This document shows, one piece after another, positions 46,237-53,612 of a stretch of 64,000 nucleotides of DNA (position 1 is the first letter of the stretch; every line of letters begins with the position of its first letter). This DNA comes from an uncultured Muribaculaceae bacterium. GTDB lineage: Bacteria; Bacteroidota; Bacteroidia; Bacteroidales; Muribaculaceae. The stretch is taken from the NCBI GenBank assembly GCA_910578075.1, contig CAJTPK010000020.1:1-64000 (forward strand). Direction: 5' to 3'. The position numbers and the translations under genes were made by a program. The notes below the pieces were generated by a model. That model did no database searches. It was given only the letters and a program-made list of their open reading frames with translations, and was not told the DNA's origin.

Positions 46237-46695
46237 TCAATCGGTTGTGGTTAATATGTCGATGAGTTGTTGCCGTGCCTCGTTCTGGGTGGATTCGGAG
46301 GCTATGCCTATCTCTTTCAGCTGTGTCAGGGCGAGGTTCTCGACTTGCTGTCTGTCGTTGATTCTCTCTCCGCTGATGTAAGCCACGCATTCGGTCGTGT
46401 TCTTGTATGAATCATTACCCATGAAATGCCGTGTGATAGCGACTGAAAGGAGTAGCAACGCGCATGCGGCTGCTGAAAATACTGCTATGCGCCTGAATGG
46501 GTGCCGGCGGGAATGAGTATTGTTTTTCAGCGAAGCCGGCTTGATGTTTGCCATCCCCATTGCCACGATCGCCTCCTGAGCCTCGGGATCATCCGGAAAC
46601 ATCGGCAGTAGCTCTTTAAGCAGGCGTTCCTCTTCAATCGAGGTCTCTGCCGCGAAATACTTTTCTATAAGGATATGTAGATCTTCTCTTGTCAT
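46237..46695 (-). CDS. probable anti-sigma factor
   Basis: A 152-residue single-pass protein from ATG 46695 (MTREDLHILIEKYF); the frame extends nine codons further. An N-terminal cytoplasmic helical part with a FAAETSIEEERLLKELLP motif, typical of Bacteroidetes anti-sigma proteins, a basic stretch (SRRHPFRR), one membrane helix (about residues 69-88) and a periplasmic C-terminal tail. Position just after the sigma gene supports the role. No FecR domain is present, so it is not a TonB-type FecR. Confidence 0.75.
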   Translation of the reverse strand: MTREDLHILIEKYFAAETSIEEERLLKELLPMFPDDPEAQEAIVAMGMANIKPASLKNNTHSRRHPFRRIAVFSAAACALLLLSVAITRHFMGNDSYKNTTECVAYISGERINDRQQVENLALTQLKEIGIASESTQNEARQQLIDILTTTD

Positions 46696-46730
46696 TTTTA
46701 GAATATTTTTCTTGTTATTCACTTGGGATT

Positions 46731-47216
46731 CTACTGGGAATTTTCCCTGTATGCCTCCCTGATTTTCTTACGGCATCGGCTCAGTATCATCCTTATGTTT
46801 GGCTCGGAAAGACCGTAATATTCCGAGAGCTCCGAATATTCCCATTCATCATGGTCGCGATGGTAGAGCATTTCTCGGTCGCGCTCTGACAGAAGCCGGT
46901 TCATCAATGATTCCACCTGCCGTAGTGTCTCTTCGGTTGAGTCGTCCGGCGGATCCTCGGATAATTGCGGAGCTGTTGCCACATCATCGATGGAGGATGT
47001 CGGGCGGGAGTGTCTCATGCTGTCGATTGCGACATTCCTTGCTGTCACAGCGAGCAGTCCCTCTGCATGCCGGAGGTCAACGGGTACGATCCTCTTCTGC
47101 CAGATCCGGAGAAAGGCCTCCTGAAGGGAATCCTCTGCGTCAGGGGAGGATTCTCCCCTGTCGGCGGCTCGTCGGCTCAGATGCCGGAATGCTTTTATGA
47201 ATAAATTTCTGCTCAT
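46731..47216 (-). CDS. ECF RNA polymerase sigma factor
   Basis: A 161-residue sigma-70 family protein with region 2 (DAEDSLQEAFLRIWQ, then TARNVAIDSMR) and region 4 (LSERDREMLYHRDHDEWEYSELSEYYGLSEPNIRMILSRCRKKIRE, a helix-turn-helix; split here across lines by function only). Start of a four-gene operon. The start faces carA with 118 bases between; I see no housekeeping promoter for it, in keeping with possible self-activation. Confidence 0.88.
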   Translation of the reverse strand: MSRNLFIKAFRHLSRRAADRGESSPDAEDSLQEAFLRIWQKRIVPVDLRHAEGLLAVTARNVAIDSMRHSRPTSSIDDVATAPQLSEDPPDDSTEETLRQVESLMNRLLSERDREMLYHRDHDEWEYSELSEYYGLSEPNIRMILSRCRKKIREAYRENSQ

Positions 47217-47294
47217 CTATCCAATAAACGGACGCATCATCCATTTGCAACACCCTACCCGAAAAATTTTTTAAACAATTAATTCGGTGTTATT

Positions 47295-47326
47295 TTTGGC
47301 GGTTAGGGCGATTCTATGTAACTTTG
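47295..47326 (+). promoter_or_regulatory. Bacteroidetes promoter of carA
   Basis: TTTG (47295-47298), 20 bases, TAACTTTG (47319-47326). Full consensus. The first in-frame ATG of carA (47335) is only 8 bases after the -7 element, so the mRNA has a very short leader. Confidence 0.85.
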
Positions 47327-47334
47327 CATGCAAA

Positions 47335-48420
47335 ATGAACACGATGCAAGATTCCAGAAAGGCCGTGCTCACACTTGAAGACGGCTCAAAGTTTGAAGGG
47401 TTCTCCTTCGGTTATGAAAGTCCATGCGCCGGCGAGGTTGTTTTCAACACTGCCATGACGGGTTATCCCGAAAGCCTCACCGACCCCTCCTATGAAGGAC
47501 AGATTCTCGTTACCACCTATCCTATTCTCGGCAATTACGGTGTCCCCTCGGCTGAAAAAAGCACTGAGGCGAATGTCAGCGACTATTTCGAGTCATCGCG
47601 CATTCACTGCGAGGCAATCATTTGCCAGGATTACAGCTGGGTGCCCAGCCACTGGCAGGCCACCCGTTCGCTGGCTGAATGGTTGCGCGATGAGAAGATT
47701 CCCGGTATCTATGGTATTGACACCCGTGCGCTCACCAAGCTGCTGCGCGACAAGGGTTCGATGCTCGGTAAAATCACATTCGAAGGGGGAGAGGATATAG
47801 AATTCCACGATCCCAATAAGGAGAATCTGATTGCCAAGGTCAGCACCCGCGAGGTGAAGGAATTTGGTGAGGGTGAAAAGAGGGTAGTGCTCGTGGACTG
47901 TGGCACAAAATACAACATCATCCGTTGTCTTACACGCCGTGGCGTAAAGGTGACCCTCGTTCCCTGGGACTATGATTTCACCCAGATTCCCTACGACGGT
48001 CTCTTTATCAGTAACGGCCCCGGTAGTCCGGAATTCGCGGAGAAGACAGTTGAGAATATCCGCAAGGCTTTCGAGATAGGTAAGCCGATATGCGGTATAT
48101 GCATGGGTAACCAGCTTCTGAGCAAAGCCGCCGGTGCAAAGATATACAAGCTTAAATACGGTCACCGGAGCCATAACCAGCCGGTGCGCCTGAGCGGCAC
48201 GGAGCGTTGCTTCATCACTTCGCAGAATCACGGCTTCGCCGTTGACAACGATACCATTCCCGCTGATTGGGAACCGCATTTCATCAATATGAATGACGGC
48301 ACCAATGAGGGAATACGGCATAAATCCAAACCTTTCTTCTCCGCTCAGTTCCATCCGGAGGCAAGCAGCGGGCCGAAAGACACCGAGTTCATTTTCGATG
48401 AATTCATTGCATTGTTGTGA
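47335..48420 (+). CDS. carA: carbamoyl-phosphate synthase small subunit
   Basis: Supplies ammonia from glutamine for carbamoyl phosphate. The chain is 361 residues with NTAMTGYPESLTDPSYEGQI in the N-terminal domain and a class I amidotransferase domain (nucleophile Cys in CGICMGNQLL; QFHPEASSGP). ATG 47335 is used; ATG 47344 is also possible and would allow a slightly longer leader. The open frame back to 47287 crosses the promoter and is not coding. A terminator separates it from carB. Confidence 0.95.
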   Translation: MNTMQDSRKAVLTLEDGSKFEGFSFGYESPCAGEVVFNTAMTGYPESLTDPSYEGQILVTTYPILGNYGVPSAEKSTEANVSDYFESSRIHCEAIICQDYSWVPSHWQATRSLAEWLRDEKIPGIYGIDTRALTKLLRDKGSMLGKITFEGGEDIEFHDPNKENLIAKVSTREVKEFGEGEKRVVLVDCGTKYNIIRCLTRRGVKVTLVPWDYDFTQIPYDGLFISNGPGSPEFAEKTVENIRKAFEIGKPICGICMGNQLLSKAAGAKIYKLKYGHRSHNQPVRLSGTERCFITSQNHGFAVDNDTIPADWEPHFINMNDGTNEGIRHKSKPFFSAQFHPEASSGPKDTEFIFDEFIALL

Positions 48421-48427
48421 TTAAAAG

Positions 48428-48460
48428 AAGTTGAGGACATGCCTGTCCGCAACTTTTTTT
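48428..48460 (+). terminator. intrinsic terminator between carA and carB
   Basis: AAGTTG-a-GGAC pairs with GTCC-g-CAACTT around a 6-base loop, followed by TTTTTTT. It begins 8 bases after the carA stop, so carB must be expressed by read-through or from an unseen start in the remaining 58 bases, which contain only imperfect ACTCAT repeats (about 48485-48516). Confidence 0.82.
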
Positions 48461-48518
48461 ATAACCCTCCCTCTCCCCTTATCAATTCATAAACTCATAC
48501 ACTCATCAACTCATAAAA

Positions 48519-51500
48519 ATGGATATTAAGAAAGTATTGTTTCTCGGTTCCGGCGCCCTCAAGATCGGTGAGGCCGGTGAATTCGACTATAGTGGCTCAC
48601 AGGCTTTGAAAGCTATGAAGGAGGAAAATATCGAGACGGTGTTGATCAACCCCAACATCGCTACGGTGCAGACTTCAGAAGGTTTTGCCGATAAGATCTA
48701 TTTCTTGCCCGTTACCCCCTACTTTGTTGAGAAGGTGATTGAGAAGGAGCGTCCCGATGGAATATTCCTGGCATTCGGCGGTCAGACCGCGCTCAACTGC
48801 GGTGTGAAACTTTATGAATCCGGTGTGCTGGAGAAATATGATGTCAAGGTTCTTGGAACTCCGGTGCGCGCCATCATGGATACTGAAGACCGCGAGCTGT
48901 TCGTCAAGAAGCTCGATGAGATAAATGTGAAGACAATCAAGAGCGAGGCTGTGGATTCAGTGGAGGATGCTCTTGCTGCTGCTGACCGTCTCGGTTATCC
49001 GGTGATCATACGCGCCGCGTATGCGTTGGGTGGTCTCGGCAGCGGTTTCTGCGACAACCGTCAGGAACTGATCTCCCTCGTGGAGCAGGCTTTGTCTTTC
49101 TCTCCGCAGGTGCTTGTGGAGAAGAGTCTGAAAGGCTGGAAAGAGGTGGAGTATGAGGTGGTGCGCGACCGTTTCGACAACTGTATCACGGTCTGCAACA
49201 TGGAGAATTTCGACCCTCTCGGCATACATACCGGTGAGAGTATCGTGGTGGCTCCTTCGCAGACTCTCTCGAATGAGGATTACCATATGCTCCGCAAACT
49301 CGCCATCAAGATTATCCGCCATATCGGAATCGTGGGTGAGTGCAACGTGCAGTATGCTTTCGACCCGGAATCGATGGATTACCGTGTGATCGAGGTTAAC
49401 GCGCGTCTGTCGCGCTCCTCTGCGTTGGCTTCCAAGGCAACCGGATATCCATTGGCTTTCGTTGCCGCGAAACTTGGATTAGGTTACGGCCTTTTCGATC
49501 TGAAGAATTCTGTGACACGCTCCACTTCCGCTTTCTTCGAGCCGGCTCTCGACTATATCGTCTGCAAGATCCCCCGCTGGGACCTTGGCAAATTCCACGG
49601 TGTGCGCCGCGAGATTGGCAGCTCCATGAAGTCGGTAGGTGAGGTTATGGCTATCGGCCGCACTTTCGAGGAGGTGATTCAGAAGGGTCTCCGCATGATC
49701 GGCCAGGGAATGCATGGCTTTGTGGAGAATAAGCCTATCAAGATTGCTGATATCGATAAATCGCTCAGCGAACCGACTGATAAGCGCATATTTGTGATCG
49801 AGGAGGCTTTCCGCCGCGGATATACGGTGGATAGAATACATGAGTTGACAAAGATCGACCGCTGGTTCCTTGAGAAACTGCATATCATCTGCAGCACCTG
49901 CAAGGAACTCGAATCCTATGATTCTCTCGACAATATTCCGGATGAGCTGATGCGCCGTGCAAAGGAGCAGGGCTTCAGCGATTTCCAGATCGGTCGCGCT
50001 GTCTGGGGAACACGCATGAACACTGAGGCTGAGCAACTCTCAAATGAGGTGCGTGCCGACCGTCTGCGCCGTGGCATCCGTCCGGTGGTAAAACAGATCG
50101 ATACCCTCGCCGCCGAATACCCGGCACAGACCAACTATCTCTACCTGACATACAATGGCCGCCAGAATGATGTGAATTATCTTGGCGACAAGCGTTCGGT
50201 GGTGGTTCTCGGTTCAGGCGCGTACCGCATCGGTAGCTCTGTGGAGTTCGACTGGTGTGGTGTCAATGCCCTTATGACGGTTGCTGAGGCTGGTTATCGT
50301 CCTGTGATGATCAATTATAATCCGGAGACTGTCTCCACTGACTATGACATGTGTGAGCGTCTCTATTTCGATGAATTGACATATGAGCGCGTGATGGATA
50401 TCCTTGAGCTGGAGGTGCCTCACGGTGTTATTCTCTCCACCGGTGGTCAGATTCCCAATAACCTTGCGATGCGTCTTGACGCTGCGGAGGTGAACATCCT
50501 CGGCACGCAGGCGAAAGATATCGACAATGCCGAGGACCGCAACAAGTTCTCATCGCTCTGCGACTCTATTGGTGTCGACCAGCCACGCTGGCGCGAGCTG
50601 ACATCGATGGCTGATATCGATGAGTTTGTGGCGGAGGTAGGCTTCCCTGTGCTCGTGCGCCCCTCCTATGTGCTTTCAGGGGCAGCGATGAACGTTTGCT
50701 CCAACGAGGATGAGCTGCAGCGCTTCCTCAAGCTTGCCGCCAATGTCTCCAAGCAGCATCCCGTGGTGGTTTCCGACTTTATCCAAGGAGCCAAGGAGAT
50801 CGAGATGGATGCCGTGGCTCAGAATGGCGAGATCAAGCTTTACGCTATCTCCGAGCATATAGAGTTTGCCGGTGTGCACTCCGGTGACGCGACCATCCAG
50901 TTCCCGCCCCAGAAACTCTACGTGGAGACTATGCGCCGTATCAAGAAGATATCAGGACGTATAGCCGCCGCGCTCCATATCTCCGGACCGTTCAACATCC
51001 AGTTCCTCGCCAAGGATAATGACATAAAGGTTATAGAATGTAATCTCCGCGCGTCGCGTTCGTTCCCCTTTGTGTCTAAAGTCTCCAAACAGAATTTCAT
51101 CGACACCGCCACCCGCGTCATGCTCGGCATGAATGTCGACAAACCCGGTAAATCGGCTTTCGACCTCGACTATGTAGGCATCAAGGCCTCGCAGTTCTCC
51201 TTCTCCCGTCTGCAGGGTGCTGACCCGGTTCTCGGTGTGGATATGTCATCCACAGGAGAGGTTGGTTGCATCGGTGACGATACATCAGAGGCAATCCTGA
51301 AAGCGATGCTTTCGGTAGGGTATACCATCCCCAAGAAGACAGTGCTCATTAGTGGTGGCACAGCCCGCTCCAAGGTGGATCTGCTCGAGCCGGCACGCAT
51401 GCTTCACCAGAAAGGCTATGTGATCTACGCTACAGAAGGTACACAGCGCTTCTTAGCCGAGAACGGCATCCCGGCGATACAGGTGCATCTCCCCGGCACA

Positions 51501-51734
51501 GATAAGCAGCCACAGGCGCTTGAAATGCTCCACAACAAAGAGATTGATCTTGTGGTCAACATCCCCAAGAATCTCACACCGAAAGAGCTCAGCAACGGCT
51601 ACAAGGTACGTCGTGCGGCGATCGACCTCAACATCCCCTTGTTGACGAACGCCCGCCTCGCCTCCGCCTTCATCCGCGCCTTCTGCGAGATCCCGATGTC
51701 CGAAATCAAGATCAAGAGCTGGGACGAGTATTGA
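48519..51734 (+). CDS. carB: carbamoyl-phosphate synthase large subunit
   Basis: A 1071-residue double ATP-grasp synthetase making carbamoyl phosphate from bicarbonate, ammonia and two ATP. Both halves begin with the expected loops (GSGALKIGEAGEFDYSGSQ; GSGAYRIGSSVEFDWCG), with VIEVNARLSRSSALASKATG and VIECNLRASRSFPFVSK in the ATP-grasp cores and an MGS-like allosteric domain at the C-terminus (about 930-1071). Codon use is richer in C-ending codons than its accessory neighbours, suggesting high expression. Immediately downstream is the repeat cassette around the four-helix-bundle gene. Confidence 0.96.
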   Translation: MDIKKVLFLGSGALKIGEAGEFDYSGSQALKAMKEENIETVLINPNIATVQTSEGFADKIYFLPVTPYFVEKVIEKERPDGIFLAFGGQTALNCGVKLYESGVLEKYDVKVLGTPVRAIMDTEDRELFVKKLDEINVKTIKSEAVDSVEDALAAADRLGYPVIIRAAYALGGLGSGFCDNRQELISLVEQALSFSPQVLVEKSLKGWKEVEYEVVRDRFDNCITVCNMENFDPLGIHTGESIVVAPSQTLSNEDYHMLRKLAIKIIRHIGIVGECNVQYAFDPESMDYRVIEVNARLSRSSALASKATGYPLAFVAAKLGLGYGLFDLKNSVTRSTSAFFEPALDYIVCKIPRWDLGKFHGVRREIGSSMKSVGEVMAIGRTFEEVIQKGLRMIGQGMHGFVENKPIKIADIDKSLSEPTDKRIFVIEEAFRRGYTVDRIHELTKIDRWFLEKLHIICSTCKELESYDSLDNIPDELMRRAKEQGFSDFQIGRAVWGTRMNTEAEQLSNEVRADRLRRGIRPVVKQIDTLAAEYPAQTNYLYLTYNGRQNDVNYLGDKRSVVVLGSGAYRIGSSVEFDWCGVNALMTVAEAGYRPVMINYNPETVSTDYDMCERLYFDELTYERVMDILELEVPHGVILSTGGQIPNNLAMRLDAAEVNILGTQAKDIDNAEDRNKFSSLCDSIGVDQPRWRELTSMADIDEFVAEVGFPVLVRPSYVLSGAAMNVCSNEDELQRFLKLAANVSKQHPVVVSDFIQGAKEIEMDAVAQNGEIKLYAISEHIEFAGVHSGDATIQFPPQKLYVETMRRIKKISGRIAAALHISGPFNIQFLAKDNDIKVIECNLRASRSFPFVSKVSKQNFIDTATRVMLGMNVDKPGKSAFDLDYVGIKASQFSFSRLQGADPVLGVDMSSTGEVGCIGDDTSEAILKAMLSVGYTIPKKTVLISGGTARSKVDLLEPARMLHQKGYVIYATEGTQRFLAENGIPAIQVHLPGTDKQPQALEMLHNKEIDLVVNIPKNLTPKELSNGYKVRRAAIDLNIPLLTNARLASAFIRAFCEIPMSEIKIKSWDEY

Positions 51735-51761
51735 CTTTGACATCGGCAGCCCTCAGCAGCA

Positions 51762-52068
51762 GAGACCACTGGGTCTAATGGGGCTGCTGGGGCTGCTGGG
51801 GCTGCTGGGGCTGCTGGGGCTGCTGCGGCTACTGCGGCTACTGCGGCCGCTGAGTCGCTGCGGCCACTGGGGCTGCTGAGTCAACTGAGACCAATGGGGC
51901 AACTGAGAAATCAGAGCTATTCGCCTCATCCGAGTCATTCGCGACAAAGTTTTCCAGCTTTGTTCCCCTGTTTTCTCATTAGCCCCCTAAGCCCCCAGTA
52001 GCCCCATTGGCCTCATAAAAAGCCATTGGTCCCATAAAAATCAATTGGCCCCATAAGAGCCTCAATCA
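51762..52068. repeat. left repeat cassette: 9-mer array, conserved core, C-rich 10-mer array
   Basis: From 51762 about 16-17 units of a 9-mer (GGGGCTGCT, variants GCGGCTACT, GAGTCAACT; five identical copies at 51780-51824; one unit is 8 bases) lead into a core (from 51896, beginning GGGGCAACTGAGAAATCAG), then CTGTTTTCTCATTAGCCCC and a CATTAGCCCC-like array. The G-rich and C-rich halves are complementary (ATGGGGCT against AGCCCCAT), so the transcript could fold back. A second copy follows the next gene. Confidence 0.9.
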
Positions 52069-52097
52069 AAAAGCAACCAAATTAAAAATAAGAGAAT

Positions 52098-52658
52098 ATG
52101 GCCTCTTTCCTCCCTCAGCGCGGAAATTACCGCAGTCTGATTGTATTCCGCAAAGCGGAATGCATCTACGACATAACATTCTATTTCGCGCAGAATTTCC
52201 TAAGTCGGGGAGACCGCACGGTTGACCAGATGATACAGGCTGCGCGTTCCGGAAAACAGAACATAGCTGAGGGATGCTCCGCATCAACGACTTCCAGAGA
52301 GACAGAGATAAAGCTCCTGAACGTGGCGAAAGCCTCGCTTCAGGAGCTTTTGCTTGATTATGAAGACTACCTCCGTGTGAGAGGGTTGAGTCTTTGGGAT
52401 AAAGACAATCCCCGCACTATAAAGCTTCGCGAGAAATGTCTCAACTGCGCGGATACGGAGACATACATGGCTATACTTCCCAAATGTGACACCGAGATGA
52501 TCTGCAACCTTGCCGCCACACTCATCCACCAGACAGACGTATTGCTCAAACGCTTGATAGATAAGGTGCAGGATCAATTCCTCAAAGAAGGCGGCATCCG
52601 CGAGCAGATGACCCGCGCCCGCCTCCAATCCCGCAACAACCGCAATTCCCCTCGCTGA
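52098..52658 (+). CDS. four-helix-bundle suffix-domain protein (23S rRNA IVS-protein family)
   Basis: A 186-residue helical protein. YRSLIVFRKAECIYDITFYF, DRTVDQMIQAARSGKQNIAEG and TEIKLLNVAKASLQELLLDY are hallmarks of the four-helix-bundle family first known from intervening sequences in 23S rRNA genes; the extra C-terminal half (KLREKCLNCAD, MICNLAATLIHQTDVLLKRLI) fits the 'suffix' variant of Bacteroidetes. Biochemical function is unknown; relatives form pentamers that may bind nucleic acid. The gene is enclosed by two copies of a G-rich/C-rich repeat cassette; the right one overlaps its stop codon. Confidence 0.88.
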   Translation: MASFLPQRGNYRSLIVFRKAECIYDITFYFAQNFLSRGDRTVDQMIQAARSGKQNIAEGCSASTTSRETEIKLLNVAKASLQELLLDYEDYLRVRGLSLWDKDNPRTIKLREKCLNCADTETYMAILPKCDTEMICNLAATLIHQTDVLLKRLIDKVQDQFLKEGGIREQMTRARLQSRNNRNSPR

Positions 52659-52878
52659 GTCTAATGGGGCTGCTGTGGCTACTGGGGCCAATGAGGCTTC
52701 TGGGACCACTGAGTCTAATGAGACCACTGGGGCAACTGAGAAATCAGAGCTATTCGCCTCATCCGCCTCATTCGCATCAAAATTCCCCTGCCTTGTCCCC
52801 CTGTTTTCTCATTAGCCCCATAAGTCCCATTAGCCCCATTGGCCCCATGAAAATCGATAGCCCCAAAAAACTCAATCC
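52657..52878. repeat. right repeat cassette flanking the four-helix-bundle gene
   Basis: Nine 9-mer units (GAGTCTAAT, GGGGCTGCT, GTGGCTACT and so on) start at the stop codon of the gene. The core from 52729 is identical to the left copy for 37 bases (beginning GGGGCAACTGAGAAATCAG), then diverges and re-joins at CCTGTTTTCTCATTAGCCCC. Four 10-mers (CATTAGCCCC, CATAAGTCCC, CATTAGCCCC, CATTGGCCCC) follow. The tail CTCAATC coincides with the end of the next gene. Confidence 0.9.
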
Positions 52879-53612
52879 TTCAAGAGAATCGAAGATTCTT
52901 TCGCCTCAATATCATACATTTCTTTGAGCATGTATATCAGCTCTTTCGCCATGTATCTGTTGATAAAGGGCGATAGCGTAACGCCCTTTATCAATTCCTT
53001 TGTATTCACAGGAAATTCTACAGATTCTTGCTTCTGCCCTTGTTCCGCCAAAGGTGAGATATTGAAATTATTTTCATCAATCTTTCCGAAATAGAAACGG
53101 GTCTCCCTTTCATCACAGTAGGCAGGATGCTTCAGAAACAGATTGTCTTCAGCGGAATTACAACTGCTGTCTCTCTCGTAGATAATGTCTGCGCACATGC
53201 AGTCATATCCGTTGCAATCGATTGATGCTGCGATGCTATTTGCGTCAGACTCTATCCTTACACCGATTCTTTGGGCGTAACATTCCCACATAAGAATATT
53301 TTCGATTTTTTGCCATGTCCAGCAGGAAGTAGGAAGCTCTGCAAATTCTCTATGTTTCTTGCTTTTCTCAGTAATACGATTTGTATCCTCTTGTATATGG
53401 GACTTATCCGGTGGCTGCGTATTATTTCCGACAGCATGGAATCCAAATTGGAGTTTAATGTCGAGTTGTGACTCCAGTGCATCCTTGAAAGTCTTTCTGT
53501 ATGCCACATAAAACATATTTGTCTTAAGTAGTTTAAGAAAATATGTCAGAGGCATATACCGATACAAAGGTCGGTATAAATCAAATCTCTTGGGTGTGCA
53601 TATCCTTTCCAT
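52872..53612 (-). CDS. DUF2971-like protein
   Basis: A 246-residue soluble protein. LYRPLYRYMPL at the start, CWTWQKIENILMWECYA in the middle, an IIYERD strand and HPAYCDERETRFYF near residue 170 follow the order of DUF2971 proteins (a usual WSxxxESxLMWxxY core then a YExExR motif). Family function is unknown; members often occur in defence or mobile contexts. It overlaps the preceding LRR lipoprotein gene by one base (TAATG), so the two are translationally coupled. Confidence 0.65.
   Translation of the reverse strand: MERICTPKRFDLYRPLYRYMPLTYFLKLLKTNMFYVAYRKTFKDALESQLDIKLQFGFHAVGNNTQPPDKSHIQEDTNRITEKSKKHREFAELPTSCWTWQKIENILMWECYAQRIGVRIESDANSIAASIDCNGYDCMCADIIYERDSSCNSAEDNLFLKHPAYCDERETRFYFGKIDENNFNISPLAEQGQKQESVEFPVNTKELIKGVTLSPFINRYMAKELIYMLKEMYDIEAKESSILLKD

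Noticed and set aside
51753..51947. 64-codon minus-strand frame rich in Ser, Pro and Arg
   Set aside because: Entirely produced by translating the 9-mer array; no start context.
51762..52878. Possible CRISPR array
   Set aside because: Units are 9 or 10 bases with no spacers, and there are no cas genes; it is a short tandem repeat cassette.
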